Positions 46,732 to 55,967 of a stretch of 64,000 bases of DNA are shown here, one piece after another. The stretch spans positions 5,383,501-5,447,500 of the forward strand of contig NZ_CP113949.1 in the NCBI RefSeq assembly GCF_026810445.1. The letters run 5' to 3'. Below the pieces are notes generated by a model. That model searched no databases. It worked only from the letters and a program-made list of their open reading frames with translations, and was not told where the DNA came from. The position numbers were made by a program, and so were the translations under genes. Position 1 is the stretch's first letter, and the number at the start of each line of letters is the position of its first letter. This DNA is from Pseudomonas sp. BSw22131 (GTDB lineage: Bacteria > Pseudomonadota > Gammaproteobacteria > Pseudomonadales > Pseudomonadaceae).

Positions 46732-47634
46732 ATGAACGCTGTGGTCGACAACGATCTTCCCCCGGCGCTCGCGCGTACCGCTGTGCGGCCCGCCGACAGA
46801 CTGGGTTTTACGCTGCTCATTGCTGCGCTTGTCCACCTGGCGCTGATCCTTGGCGTGGGTTTTACCTACGTCAAACCTGAAACCATCAGCCAGACCCTCG
46901 AAATCACCCTCGCGCCATTCAAAAGCGACATCAAACCCAAGGATGCTGATTTTCTCGCTCAGGAAAACCAGCAAGGCAGCGGCACACTCGACAAGAAAGC
47001 CGTGCCCAAAGTCACCGAAATCGCGCCGTACCAGGACACCCAGATCAATAAAGTCACGCCGCCTCCTTCCTCCAAACCGGTGGTCAAGCAGGAAGCGCCG
47101 AAGACGGCCGTCGCCACCAAGGCCCCGGCCAAAGAGAAGACCGCCGCCAAGCGCGAAGAGGTCAAGCCTGAAGAGGACAAAAAAGCTGCGCCGACCTTCG
47201 ACAGCGCTCAACTCAACAATGAAATCGCCAGTCTTGAGGCCGAACTTTCGAACGAGCAACAGGCTTACGCCAAGCGTCCGAAAATTCATCGTCTGAGCGC
47301 TGCGTCGACCATGAAAGACAAGGGCGCCTGGTACAAGGAGGACTGGCGCAAGAAGATCGAGCGCGTCGGCAACCTCAATTACCCCGAAGAAGCCCGACGC
47401 AAACAGATTTATGGCAGCTTGCGCATGATGGTTTCCATTAATCGCGATGGCTCGTTGTATGAAGTGTTGATTCTGGAGTCATCTGGCCAGCCGTTGCTGG
47501 ATCAGGCGGCGCAGAAGATCGTGCGGCTGGCGGCGCCGTTTGCACCGTTCACCGGCGATCTCGCCGACATCGACCGGCTGGAGATCATCCGCACCTGGAA
47601 GTTTGCGCGCGGGGATAAGCTGTCCAGTAATTAG
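46732..47634 (+). CDS. tonB3: TonB-family protein, TonB3-like
   Basis: 300 residues with one N-terminal membrane helix (LGFTLLIAALVHLALILG, about residues 22-39), a long proline/lysine/alanine-rich periplasmic spacer, and a C-terminal TonB domain (YPEEARRKQIYGSLRMMVSINRDGSL). The position between gshB and algH next to pilG is that of P. aeruginosa tonB3, which is needed for normal twitching motility and pilus assembly rather than iron uptake. The ATG at 46732 has a weak ribosome site. Confidence 0.85.
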   Translation: MNAVVDNDLPPALARTAVRPADRLGFTLLIAALVHLALILGVGFTYVKPETISQTLEITLAPFKSDIKPKDADFLAQENQQGSGTLDKKAVPKVTEIAPYQDTQINKVTPPPSSKPVVKQEAPKTAVATKAPAKEKTAAKREEVKPEEDKKAAPTFDSAQLNNEIASLEAELSNEQQAYAKRPKIHRLSAASTMKDKGAWYKEDWRKKIERVGNLNYPEEARRKQIYGSLRMMVSINRDGSLYEVLILESSGQPLLDQAAQKIVRLAAPFAPFTGDLADIDRLEIIRTWKFARGDKLSSN

Positions 47635-47648
47635 CAATTGATGAACCC

Positions 47649-47738
47649 TGTAGGAGCGCGCTTGCCCGCGATTGCGGTGGATCAGGCAAAAAAAAGCTGG
47701 TTGGCTCAACGCAATCGCGGGCAATCGCGCTCCTACAA
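47649..47738. repeat. REP doublet (REPIN)
   Basis: Inverted REP pair with GTAGGAGCGCGCTTGCCCGC on the left and GCGGGCAATCGCGCTCCTAC on the right, between tonB3 and algH. Confidence 0.9.
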
Positions 47739-47817
47739 TGAAAGCTACACCCCAGATATTAAAACCGGTTGGATCTGCCAGTTGTCAGCGCTGGCCCACG
47801 ACGCCACACTAGGGCTC

Positions 47818-48387
47818 ATGAAAAACGTCACTCCGTCCTACCTCAAGCATCAGTTTCTGATCGCCATGCCCCACATGCACGACCAGAATTTCGCGCACAC
47901 CTTGACCTACGTCGTCGAGCACAACGCCAATGGCGCCATGGGATTGGTAATCAACCGCCCGCAGAGCCTGTCACTGGCGGACATTCTCGAACAGCTGCGA
48001 CCGGAGTTACCGGCGTCAGCGCACTGCCAACACATCCCTATTCATATCGGCGGTCCGGTTCAAACCGACCGTGGCTTCGTCTTGCACCCGCCCGGGCAAA
48101 TCTTTCAAGCCACCGTCGATCTGGGCGGTGTCGCGCTGTCGACCTCGCAAGACGCGCTGTTTTCGATTGCAGACGGCTACGGCCCTGATCAGAATTTGAT
48201 CACTCTGGGCTATGCCGGATGGGACGCAGGCCAATTGGAGGCAGAATTTGCCGCCAATGCCTGGCTCAACTGCCCGTTCGATCCTGCCATCCTGTTCGAC
48301 GTCGACAGTGAACTGCGCCTCGACGCAGCCGCCGCCAAGCTGGGCATCAACCTGAACCTGCTGACAAGCCAGGCGGGGCACGCCTGA
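47818..48387 (+). CDS. algH: AlgH/YqgE family protein
   Basis: 189 residues, UPF0301 family. YLKHQFLIAMPHM at the N-terminus, NANGAMGLVINRP and GGPVQTDRGFVLH are conserved. The family name comes from an alginate phenotype in P. aeruginosa; the biochemical function is not settled. The ATG at 47818 is chosen by family length; the open frame before it runs through the REP doublet. It overlaps ruvX by one base. Confidence 0.92.
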   Translation: MKNVTPSYLKHQFLIAMPHMHDQNFAHTLTYVVEHNANGAMGLVINRPQSLSLADILEQLRPELPASAHCQHIPIHIGGPVQTDRGFVLHPPGQIFQATVDLGGVALSTSQDALFSIADGYGPDQNLITLGYAGWDAGQLEAEFAANAWLNCPFDPAILFDVDSELRLDAAAAKLGINLNLLTSQAGHA

Positions 48388-48827
48388 TGGCTGGCATGCG
48401 CCTGTTGCTGGGCTTCGACTACGGCACCAAACAGATCGGCGTTGCGGTCGGCCAGGTGATCACCGGCCAGGCTCGCGAGCTATGTACTTTGAAGGCGCAG
48501 AACGGCGTTCCGGACTGGGACAAGGTTCAGGCGCTGATCACCGAATGGAAACCCGACGCGATTGTAGTCGGCCTGCCGCTGAACATGGACGGTACGCCGA
48601 GCGACATGAGCGCCCGCGCCGAAAAGTTCTCGCGCAAGCTCAATGGCCGATTCAACCTGCCGGTCTACACCCACGATGAGCGCCTGACGACATTCGAAGC
48701 AAAGGGCGAGCGCATGGCACGAGGCGGCCAGCGCGGCAGTTATCGGGACAACCCGGTGGATGCAATCGCGGCTGCGCTATTGCTGCAAGGCTGGCTGGAA
48801 GCCAACACCGCGCTGTTCAACGTCTGA
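48387..48827 (+). CDS. ruvX: RuvX/YqgF Holliday-junction-resolvase-like protein
   Basis: 146 residues of the RNase H-like YqgF family with LLGFDYGTKQIGVAVG (first acidic residue) and the conserved DERLTT. The family acts in 16S rRNA 5' end maturation and may resolve junctions. The start ATG shares one base with the algH stop; a second ATG three codons in is equally plausible. Confidence 0.93.
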   Translation: MAGMRLLLGFDYGTKQIGVAVGQVITGQARELCTLKAQNGVPDWDKVQALITEWKPDAIVVGLPLNMDGTPSDMSARAEKFSRKLNGRFNLPVYTHDERLTTFEAKGERMARGGQRGSYRDNPVDAIAAALLLQGWLEANTALFNV

Positions 48828-48902
48828 CGCATTAGCTGTACCGAATCGAGATTTAGCCTGAGTGTCGCGCCAGAGCGCGCCCGGGCACCTGAAGGAGCAA
48901 CC

Positions 48903-49424
48903 ATGAGCCTGCCGAACCCCGCCGACCTGATCAGCCAGATGGCCATCGATCTGTCGGCGCACCTGAATAAACGTGAAATAAGCGAGCCACGCTTCATCGG
49001 CATTCGTACCGGCGGCGTGTGGGTTGCGCAGGCGCTGCTGCAAGCGCTGGGCAACGACTCTGCGCTTGGCACGCTGGATGTTTCTTTCTATCGCGACGAC
49101 TTCAGCCAGAACGGCCTGCACCCTCAGGTTCGTCCGTCCGAGCTGCCGTTCGAGATCGAAGGTCAGCATTTGATTCTGGTCGATGACGTGTTGATGAGCG
49201 GGCGCACCATCCGTGCCGCACTGAACGAACTTTTCGACTACGGCCGCCCTGCGAGCGTGACGCTGGTGTCACTGCTGGACCTGGACGCCGGAGAGCTGCC
49301 GATTCGTCCCAACGTGGTCGGCGCAACGCTTTCGCTCGCGGCCCATGAGCGTGTGAAGCTGTCCGGCCCAACGCCGCTGACGCTTGAGCTGCAAGACCTC
49401 TCTACTGATTCCGCCGCCCTCTAG
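48903..49424 (+). CDS. pyrR: Pyrimidine operon regulator/uracil phosphoribosyltransferase PyrR
   Basis: 173 residues of the type I phosphoribosyltransferase fold; the PRPP loop is [15 protein letters not shown]. It is a bifunctional protein with uracil phosphoribosyltransferase activity; in Gram-positive bacteria it also binds pyr mRNA. No obvious attenuator is visible here upstream of pyrB. The start follows GAAGGAGCAACC. It begins the pyrR-pyrB-pyrC' unit. Confidence 0.93.
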   Translation: MSLPNPADLISQMAIDLSAHLNKREISEPRFIGIRTGGVWVAQALLQALGNDSALGTLDVSFYRDDFSQNGLHPQVRPSELPFEIEGQHLILVDDVLMSGRTIRAALNELFDYGRPASVTLVSLLDLDAGELPIRPNVVGATLSLAAHERVKLSGPTPLTLELQDLSTDSAAL

Positions 49425-49450
49425 CCGCCCTTTAACACGAGTCCTTTGCG

Positions 49451-50455
49451 ATGACGCCTCTCGACGCCAAGCGCCCGCTGCAGATCAACCATCTGGGTCA
49501 GCTGCAGCATTTCCTCTCGCTCGACGGTTTGCCCCGCGAGCTGCTCACCGAAATCCTCGACACCGCTGACTCGTTTCTTGAGGTCGGTGCGCGGGCGGTG
49601 AAAAAAGTCCCGCTGTTGCGCGGCAAGACGGTGTGCAACGTGTTCTTCGAGAACTCGACTCGCACCCGGACCACGTTTGAGCTGGCCGCACAGCGGCTGT
49701 CGGCGGACGTCATCACCCTCAATGTGTCGACATCTTCCACAAGCAAGGGCGAGACGCTGTTCGACACGCTGCGCAACCTGGAAGCCATGGCCGCCGACAT
49801 GTTCGTGGTACGTCACGGCGACTCCGGCGCGGCGCACTTCATCGCAGAGCATGTCTGCCCCGAGGTCGCGATCATCAACGGCGGCGACGGACGGCACGCG
49901 CACCCGACCCAAGGCATGCTCGACATGCTGACCATTCGCCGCCACAAAGGCAGCTTCGAGAACCTTTCGGTGGCCATTGTTGGCGACATCCTGCACTCAC
50001 GCGTTGCGCGGTCGAACATGATCGCGCTCAAAGCACTGGGCTGCCCGGACATCCGCGTGGTCGCGCCCAAGACGCTGCTGCCCATCGGCGTCGAGCAATA
50101 CGGCGTGAAGGTTTACACCGACCTGGCTGAAGGCCTGAAAGACGTGGACGTGGTGATCATGTTGCGCTTGCAGCGCGAGCGCATGTCGGGCGGGCTGCTG
50201 CCCAGCGAGGGCGAGTTCTACCGCCTGTTCGGCCTGACCACTGCGCGGCTGGCTGGCGCCAAACCCGATGCCATCGTCATGCACCCCGGCCCGATCAATC
50301 GTGGCGTGGAAATCGAGTCGGCCGTTGCCGACGGCGCGCACTCGGTCATCCTCAATCAAGTCACGTACGGCATTGCCGTGCGCATGGCCGTGCTGTCCAT
50401 GGCCATGAGCGGGCAAACCGCGCAACGTCAGTTCCAGCAGGAGAACGCCCAGTGA
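49451..50455 (+). CDS. pyrB: Aspartate carbamoyltransferase catalytic subunit
   Basis: 334 residues. The carbamoyl-phosphate loop [15 protein letters not shown] and HPTQGMLDM, plus the C-terminal [10 protein letters not shown], are diagnostic. It catalyses the committed step of pyrimidine synthesis. Pseudomonas PyrB works in a large complex with an inactive dihydroorotase-like partner, encoded by the next gene, which overlaps by four bases (GTGA). Confidence 0.97.
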   Translation: MTPLDAKRPLQINHLGQLQHFLSLDGLPRELLTEILDTADSFLEVGARAVKKVPLLRGKTVCNVFFENSTRTRTTFELAAQRLSADVITLNVSTSSTSKGETLFDTLRNLEAMAADMFVVRHGDSGAAHFIAEHVCPEVAIINGGDGRHAHPTQGMLDMLTIRRHKGSFENLSVAIVGDILHSRVARSNMIALKALGCPDIRVVAPKTLLPIGVEQYGVKVYTDLAEGLKDVDVVIMLRLQRERMSGGLLPSEGEFYRLFGLTTARLAGAKPDAIVMHPGPINRGVEIESAVADGAHSVILNQVTYGIAVRMAVLSMAMSGQTAQRQFQQENAQ

Positions 50456-51723
50456 AGTTCAGTATCCTCGGCGCTCGCGTCATTGACCCTGTCAGCGGTC
50501 TGGATCAAGTCACCGATCTCCACCTGGAAGCCGGCAAGATTCTGGCCTTTGGCGCAGCGCCTACCGGTTTCGAGCCCTCGGAGACCATTGATGCCCACGG
50601 CTTGATCGCCGCACCTGGCCTGGTGGATCTCAATGTGTCCCTGCGCGAACCGGGCTACAGCCGCAAAGGCAGCATCGCCAGCGAAACCCTCGCCGCCGCA
50701 GCCGGTGGTGTGACCAGCCTGTGTTGCCCGCCACGCACGAAACCGGTGCTGGACACTTCCGCTGTCGCCGAGTTGATTCTCGACCGGGCGCGTGAGGCCG
50801 GCCACAGCAAAGTGTTCCCGATTGGCGCCCTGAGCAAAGGCCTGGAAGGCGAGCAGTTGGCTGAGCTGATCGCGCTGCGCGATGCGGGTTGCGTAGCGTT
50901 TACCAACGGCTTGGTGAGCTTTCGCAGTAATCGCACGCTGTGCCGGGCGCTGGAGTACGCCGCAACCTTTGATTTGACGGTGATCTTCAATTCTCAGGAC
51001 TACGACCTGGCGGAGGGCGGCCTGGCTCACGATGGCCCAACGGCGGCGTTCCTGGGTCTGGCCGGCATCCCGGAGACGGCTGAAACCGTGGCGCTGGCGC
51101 GCGACTTGTTGCTGGTCGAACAAAGCGGCGTGCGGGCGCATTTCAGCCAACTGACCACAGCAAGGGGGGTGGAGCTGATTGCACAGGCTCAGGCCCGTGG
51201 GTTGCCCGTCACGGCCGATGTGGCGCTCTACCAGCTGATTCTGACGGACGAGGCGCTGATCGACTTCTCCAGCGTCTACCACGTGCAGCCGCCCCTGCGC
51301 ACCCGTGCCGACCGCGACGCGCTGCGTGAAGGCGTGAAATCGGGTGTGATTCAGGCGATTTCCAGCCATCACCAACCCCATGAGCGTGACGCCAAACTCG
51401 CGCCGTTCGGTGCAACCGAGCCCGGCATGAGCAGCGTTGAGCTGCTGTTGCCACTGGCGATGACATTGGTCGAAGACGATTTGCTGGATCTGCCGACGCT
51501 GCTGTCGCGCCTCAGTGCCGGGCCTGCCGCCGCGTTGCGCCTGCCTGCCGGAAAGCTGGCAGCGGGTTTGCCGGCAGACCTGGTGCTGTTCGACCCGACA
51601 GCCTCAACGGTTGCGGGGGAAAAGTGGCTGTCCAAAGGCGAAAACTGCCCATTCCTCGGCCATTGCCTGCCCAGCGCAGTGAAGTACACGTTCGTGGATG
51701 GCCGGATCAGCTACACCGCGTAA
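50452..51723 (+). CDS. pyrC': Inactive dihydroorotase homologue PyrC' (PyrX)
   Basis: 423 residues, amidohydrolase fold, GTG start overlapping pyrB. The metal motif that should read HxH near residue 60 is [10 protein letters not shown], with both histidines lost. Other active-site stretches are also changed (FNSQDYDL instead of [12 protein letters not shown] instead of TDHAPH). It is therefore a structural partner of PyrB, as known in P. putida and P. aeruginosa, and a separate active pyrC must exist elsewhere. Confidence 0.93.
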   Translation: MKFSILGARVIDPVSGLDQVTDLHLEAGKILAFGAAPTGFEPSETIDAHGLIAAPGLVDLNVSLREPGYSRKGSIASETLAAAAGGVTSLCCPPRTKPVLDTSAVAELILDRAREAGHSKVFPIGALSKGLEGEQLAELIALRDAGCVAFTNGLVSFRSNRTLCRALEYAATFDLTVIFNSQDYDLAEGGLAHDGPTAAFLGLAGIPETAETVALARDLLLVEQSGVRAHFSQLTTARGVELIAQAQARGLPVTADVALYQLILTDEALIDFSSVYHVQPPLRTRADRDALREGVKSGVIQAISSHHQPHERDAKLAPFGATEPGMSSVELLLPLAMTLVEDDLLDLPTLLSRLSAGPAAALRLPAGKLAAGLPADLVLFDPTASTVAGEKWLSKGENCPFLGHCLPSAVKYTFVDGRISYTA

Positions 51724-51740
51724 GCTCCCGGCATAACCCT

Positions 51741-51830
51741 TGTAGGAGCGCGCTTGCCCGCGATAGCAGTGTGTCAGACCACATCGAGATTGGATGAGCT
51801 GACGCAATCGCGGGCAAGCGCGCTCCCACA
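51741..51830. repeat. REP doublet (REPIN)
   Basis: GTAGGAGCGCGCTTGCCCGC left copy and the inverse copy ending GCGCTCCCAC, with about 45 bases between. It fills the gap between convergent pyrC' and the TM2 gene. Confidence 0.9.
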
Positions 51831-51847
51831 GGCGTACGACGGGTCGA

Positions 51848-52264
51848 TCACCGCCGGGCATTCTTCATCGAAATCTGGTCGTTCATCGTCCAGAAGTCAT
51901 AAAGCACCCCGATCAGGAACAACCCACCTGTCAGCGCATAAATGATCCCGGTGATCCATTTGCCCTGATACATACGGTGCACGCCGAACACGCCCAGAAA
52001 GGCCAACAGAATCCAGGCGACGCTGTAATCGGTTGAGCCGGCGTTGAATCGCAGGTCTGCCTGACGGTCCATCGACGGGATGAGGAATACGTCGATCAGC
52101 CAACCAATCCCAAACAACCCCAGCGTGAAAAACCAGATCGTTCCGGTCACCGGTTTGCCGTAATAGAAGCGATGCGCGCCGGTAAATCCGACAATCCAGA
52201 GCAGGTATCCCAAGATCTTGCTGTGAGTGTCGTGACGTTGTGCATCCACTTGATAGGTATTCAT
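51848..52264 (-). CDS. TM2-domain membrane protein
   Basis: 138 residues with two successive TM2 units: SKILGYLLWIVGFTGAHRFYYGKPVTGTIWFFT and YSVAWILLAFLGVFGVHRMYQGKWITGIIYAL. Each has the G-x-H-R-x-Y motif between two helices, so the protein has four membrane segments. Its function is unknown. The ATG at 52264 is chosen because upstream in-frame sequence has no family match. It is divergent from the NlpC/P60 gene. Confidence 0.85.
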   Translation of the reverse strand: MNTYQVDAQRHDTHSKILGYLLWIVGFTGAHRFYYGKPVTGTIWFFTLGLFGIGWLIDVFLIPSMDRQADLRFNAGSTDYSVAWILLAFLGVFGVHRMYQGKWITGIIYALTGGLFLIGVLYDFWTMNDQISMKNARR

Positions 52265-52306
52265 CGGCGGCCTCGTTTGTGCTGATAGAAAAAAATAGAC
52301 GTAAAG

Positions 52307-52421
52307 TTTGTGACTTTTGTGACCTGTTCCGACGTATGGCGGGAACCTCTCAGTCATTCGGCAAACCCTTGTAACTAAAGGGGTTACTCATTGGTTTGTG
52401 ACAGTTTTAGTGTCAAAACTG
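52307..52421. promoter_or_regulatory. TTTGTGAC repeats and inverted repeat in the TM2/NlpC divergent spacer
   Basis: TTTGTGAC occurs at 52307-52314, 52316-52323 and 52395-52402; the last copy overlaps by one base the perfect inverted repeat CAGTTTT-N6-AAAACTG (52402-52421). They sit between two divergent genes and may be operator sites for one or both. The regulator is unknown. Confidence 0.4.
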
Positions 52422-52514
52422 ACCCGCAGGGCAGTAAATGATTCGACAAGCGGGTCCGAAACAGCAAAAAAAGCTGTTATAAAGTTTCGCGCTGACCAAC
52501 ATGAGCCCTGCCTA

Positions 52515-53249
52515 ATGCGTCCATTTTTCAAGACATGGCTAACCATTTGCCTATTTGTGCCACTGGCCGCCCACGCCACCAACCGTGAGCAACCGTTACC
52601 CTCCAGCTTCAACGGCTTCACCGCCAAGACCCAGTCTTCGGAGACAGTAACGCGCAACATCGCCGCTCAACGGGCCGCGATGGCTGCACTGGAAGAGACC
52701 GCCGCTCCACTGGCGACCTCCAAGCGTAAAACGCGCAATGGCAAGACGTCCAATCGTCCGTCTTCCCACAAAGTGTCCAAGAATACCGTGGCCCTCGCCA
52801 GCATGGCGCCGGGTAACACCAAACAAAGCAGCACCGTCGTCAATCGCGCCATGAACGCCATCGGTACTCCCTATCGTTGGGGCGGCACTAGCCCGACAAA
52901 AGGGTTCGATTGCAGCGGTCTGGTTAAATATGCGTTTAACAACGTGAGCGAAGTCGATTTGCCGCGCACCTCCAATGCCATGGCCGAAGGTCACGGGCAG
53001 AAGGTTGATCGCAAGGACTTGAAGCCGGGCGACTTGTTGTTCTTCAACATCAAGAGCCGCACGGTGAACCATGTCGCGATTTACCTGGGCGATGGCCAGT
53101 TCGTACACGCGCCGCGTCGTGGCAAGTCGGTCACGGTCGACACGCTGAACAAGCCGTATTGGGACAGCCATTACGTGGTTGCCAAACGTGTCTTGCCGAA
53201 GCAACCGCCTTCGTCGCGCAAGCCAACGGCGCGTTTGGCGCAGCGTTAA
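52515..53249 (+). CDS. Exported NlpC/P60 cell-wall endopeptidase
   Basis: 244 residues. A signal peptide ends near residue 21 (PLAAHA), a basic low-complexity linker covers about 50-110, and a C-terminal NlpC/P60 domain has the catalytic cysteine in FDCSGLVKYAF and histidine in VNHVAIYLGDGQFVHAP. Such enzymes cleave peptide stems in peptidoglycan. The ATG at 52515 gives a normal signal peptide; the frame continues 39 codons upstream without one. Confidence 0.88.
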   Translation: MRPFFKTWLTICLFVPLAAHATNREQPLPSSFNGFTAKTQSSETVTRNIAAQRAAMAALEETAAPLATSKRKTRNGKTSNRPSSHKVSKNTVALASMAPGNTKQSSTVVNRAMNAIGTPYRWGGTSPTKGFDCSGLVKYAFNNVSEVDLPRTSNAMAEGHGQKVDRKDLKPGDLLFFNIKSRTVNHVAIYLGDGQFVHAPRRGKSVTVDTLNKPYWDSHYVVAKRVLPKQPPSSRKPTARLAQR

Positions 53250-53280
53250 CACCGTGCCGATTTGACGTGATTGTGGGAAT

Positions 53281-53304
53281 TGTGGGAGGGAGCTCCTTCC
53301 CACA
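53281..53304. repeat. Short REP-like palindrome
   Basis: TGTGGGAG at the left and TTCCCACA at the right with GGAGCTCC in the centre form a 24-base near-perfect palindrome. It resembles the TGTGGGAG class of Pseudomonas REP elements and is a single unit, unlike the doublets elsewhere. Confidence 0.6.
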
Positions 53305-53323
53305 TTGATTGATTCGTGTGCGT

Positions 53324-53357
53324 AAAACGCCTGACAACTAGAAATTGTCGGGCGTTT
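53324..53357. terminator. Bidirectional intrinsic terminator between nlpC-like gene and pilT
   Basis: AAAACGCCTGACAA and TTGTCGGGCGTTTT (one wobble pair) form a stem with a six- to seven-base loop flanked by A and T runs. It overlaps the last codons of pilT on the minus strand. Confidence 0.8.
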
Positions 53358-54372
53358 TTGCTTTCTCGCGGGCGCTTTCTCGCGTGATGATGCCTTTGCT
53401 GACCAGGTCCTTGAGGCACATGTCCAGCGTCTGCATCCCAAGCGCCCCGCCAGTCTGAATCGACGAATACATCTGCGCGACCTTGTCTTCGCGGATCAGG
53501 TTTCGGATCGCCGACGTGCCGATCATGATCTCGTGAGCCGCCACTCGCCCGCCGCCCACCTTCTTCAGCAGCGCCTGCGACACGATTGCGTGTAGCGACT
53601 CAGACAGCATCGAACGAATCATCGACTTCTCCTGCGCCGGGAACACATCGACGATGCGGTCGATACTTTTCGCCGCCGACGTGGTGTGCAGCGTGCCGAA
53701 GACAAGGTGGCCAGTCTCGGCAGCGGTCAGCGCCAGCCGGATCGTTTCCAGGTCTCGCAGCTCGCCCACCAGAATCACGTCAGGGTCTTCGCGCAGCGCC
53801 GACCGCAACGCCTCGGAAAAACCGTGGGTGTCGCGGTGCACCTCGCGCTGGTTGATCAGGCTCTTCTTGGATTCGTGAACGAATTCGATAGGGTCTTCAA
53901 TCGTGAGGATATGGTGATGTTTGTTGGCATTGAGGTAATCGACCATCGCCGCCAGCGTCGTCGACTTGCCCGAGCCGGTCGGCCCGGTAACCAGAACCAG
54001 CCCGCGCGGCACGTCGGTAATCTTGCGAAACACTTCTCCCATCCCCAGGTCTTCCATACTCAGGACCTTGGACGGGATGGTTCGAAACACAGCGCCTGCG
54101 CCCCGGTTCTGGTTGAACGCGTTGACCCGAAAGCGCGCGACGCCTGGCACTTCGAACGAGAAGTCCGTTTCCAGATCTTCTTCGAAGTCCTTGCGCTGCT
54201 TGTCATTCATGATGTCGTAGATCAGCCCTTGAACCTGTTTCTGGTCCAGTGGCGGCAGGTTGATTCGCCGCACATCGCCGTCGACCCGAATCATCGGCGG
54301 CAGACCAGCCGAGAGGTGTAAGTCCGACGCGCCTTGCTTGGCACTGAAGGCAAGCAGCTCGGTAATATCCAT
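53338..54372 (-). CDS. pilT: Type IV pilus retraction ATPase PilT
   Basis: 344 residues, the standard size. MDITELLAFSAKQGASDLHLSAGLPP at the start, Walker A GPTGSGKST, Asp/His boxes with VILVGELRDLETIRLALTAAETGH, and the C-terminal AIRNLIRE required for retraction are present. The hexameric motor depolymerises pili for twitching. The ATG at 54372 is selected by homology. pilU, which often follows, is not here. It is divergent from yggS with 54 bases between start codons. Confidence 0.97.
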   Translation of the reverse strand: MDITELLAFSAKQGASDLHLSAGLPPMIRVDGDVRRINLPPLDQKQVQGLIYDIMNDKQRKDFEEDLETDFSFEVPGVARFRVNAFNQNRGAGAVFRTIPSKVLSMEDLGMGEVFRKITDVPRGLVLVTGPTGSGKSTTLAAMVDYLNANKHHHILTIEDPIEFVHESKKSLINQREVHRDTHGFSEALRSALREDPDVILVGELRDLETIRLALTAAETGHLVFGTLHTTSAAKSIDRIVDVFPAQEKSMIRSMLSESLHAIVSQALLKKVGGGRVAAHEIMIGTSAIRNLIREDKVAQMYSSIQTGGALGMQTLDMCLKDLVSKGIITRESAREKAKTPDNF

Positions 54373-54426
54373 ACAGCTCCTCATCACATAGAATGCCGCA
54401 GACTTTACCCCTGCTGGCGCAAATCA

Positions 54427-55113
54427 ATGTCCACGATAGCAGAGAACATTTCAACGCTCAGTGAGCAAATTCAAGCCGCTGCGCATGCGGTGCAGCGCGA
54501 CCCGGCGTCCGTTGGGCTGCTCGCGGTGAGCAAGACCAAACCGGCAAACGACCTGCGTGAAGCATATGCGGCCGGTTTGCACGATTTCGGCGAGAACTAC
54601 CTTCAGGAAGCCCTGAGCAAACAGCTCGAATTGGCCGACCTGCCCTTGATCTGGCATTTCATCGGCCCCATTCAATCGAACAAGACGCGCGCTATCGCCG
54701 AAAACTTCGCTTGGGTGCATTCCGTGGACCGTTTGAAAATCGCTCAACGGCTGTCCGAACAGCGCCCCGCTGAACTGCCGCCGCTTAACATTTGCATCCA
54801 GGTCAACGTCAGCGGCGAGGACAGCAAGTCAGGCTGCACACCACAAGATTTGCCCGCACTGGTCGATGCCATTTGCGCCCTGCCCAATCTGAGACTGCGC
54901 GGCCTGATGGCAATTCCGGAACCCACAGACAATCACGACGAACAGAACGCAGCTTTTGCCACCGTTCGCACGCTGCAGGACTCACTAAAGCTGCCACTCG
55001 ACACGCTTTCCATGGGCATGAGCCACGACCTGGAGGCTGCCATTGCTCAAGGCGCTACCTGGGTTCGGATCGGTACTGCCCTGTTTGGCGCCCGTGATTA
55101 CGGCCAGCACTAA
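54427..55113 (+). CDS. yggS: PLP homeostasis protein YggS
   Basis: 228 residues of the YggS/PROSC family. The PLP lysine is K36 in LLAVSKTKP, followed by FGENYLQEA and GLMAIPEP, SMGMSHDLEAAI. It has no known catalytic turnover; it buffers PLP and affects amino acid metabolism. It starts the yggS-proC-yggT unit. Confidence 0.95.
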   Translation: MSTIAENISTLSEQIQAAAHAVQRDPASVGLLAVSKTKPANDLREAYAAGLHDFGENYLQEALSKQLELADLPLIWHFIGPIQSNKTRAIAENFAWVHSVDRLKIAQRLSEQRPAELPPLNICIQVNVSGEDSKSGCTPQDLPALVDAICALPNLRLRGLMAIPEPTDNHDEQNAAFATVRTLQDSLKLPLDTLSMGMSHDLEAAIAQGATWVRIGTALFGARDYGQH

Positions 55114-55138
55114 CCCTTTGCCCCACAGGAATTCGTTC

Positions 55139-55957
55139 ATGAGCAAGACTCGCATCGCATTCATCGGCGCAGGCAACATGGCCGCCAGCCTGATTGGCGG
55201 CCTGCGCGCGCAAGGCGTCGAACCCGATCTGATCCGCGCCAGCGATCCCGGCGAAGAAACCCGCGAGCGCGTGTCGACCGAACATGGCATCAAGGTGTTC
55301 GCAGACAATGCTCAGGCTGTCGAGGACGCGGACGTAGTGCTGTTGGCGGTCAAGCCGCAGATGATGAAAACCGTCTGCGAAGTCTTGCGCCCGCACCTCA
55401 AGCCCAATCAGTTGATGGTCTCGATTGCCGCAGGTATCACCTGCGCGAGCATGAAGATCTGGCTGGGCGAGCAGCCCATCGTGCGCTGCATGCCCAACAC
55501 GCCGGCGCTGTTGCGTCAGGGCGTGAGCGGCTTGTACGCAACCTCAGAAGTCAGCGCTGCGCAACGTGATCAGGCCGAGGCGCTGCTGTCGGCCGTGGGC
55601 ATCGCGCTTTGGCTGGACGAGGAACAACAACTGGACGCCGTGACAGCGGTGTCTGGCAGCGGGCCGGCTTACTTCTTTCTGTTGATCGAAGCGATGACAG
55701 CTGCGGGCGTGAAGCTTGGTCTGCCTGCCGACGTTGCGGGCAAACTGACGCTGCAAACTGCGCTGGGTGCAGCGCTGATGGCTACCGGCAGCGATGTCGA
55801 TGCCGCCGAACTGCGCCGCCGCGTTACTTCACCTGCAGGCACTACCGAAGCTGCAATCAAATCATTCCAGGCCAACGGATTCGAAGCCATCGTCGAAAAC
55901 GCACTCAGTGCCGCCGCCCACCGCTCTGCCGAAATGGCCGAAGTTCTGGGCAAATAA
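55139..55957 (+). CDS. proC: Pyrroline-5-carboxylate reductase
   Basis: 272 residues. The NADP-binding IAFIGAGNMAASLIGG is at the start, VVLLAVKPQMM follows, and VTAVSGSGPAYFF is the dimer/active-site motif. It reduces pyrroline-5-carboxylate to proline. The ATG at 55139 lies 25 bases after yggS. Confidence 0.97.
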   Translation: MSKTRIAFIGAGNMAASLIGGLRAQGVEPDLIRASDPGEETRERVSTEHGIKVFADNAQAVEDADVVLLAVKPQMMKTVCEVLRPHLKPNQLMVSIAAGITCASMKIWLGEQPIVRCMPNTPALLRQGVSGLYATSEVSAAQRDQAEALLSAVGIALWLDEEQQLDAVTAVSGSGPAYFFLLIEAMTAAGVKLGLPADVAGKLTLQTALGAALMATGSDVDAAELRRRVTSPAGTTEAAIKSFQANGFEAIVENALSAAAHRSAEMAEVLGK

Positions 55958-55967
55958 GGAGAAGTCT

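Noticed and set aside
47638..47817. N-terminal 60-codon extension of algH
   Set aside because: It is a translation through the REP doublet; the 189-residue form fits the family.
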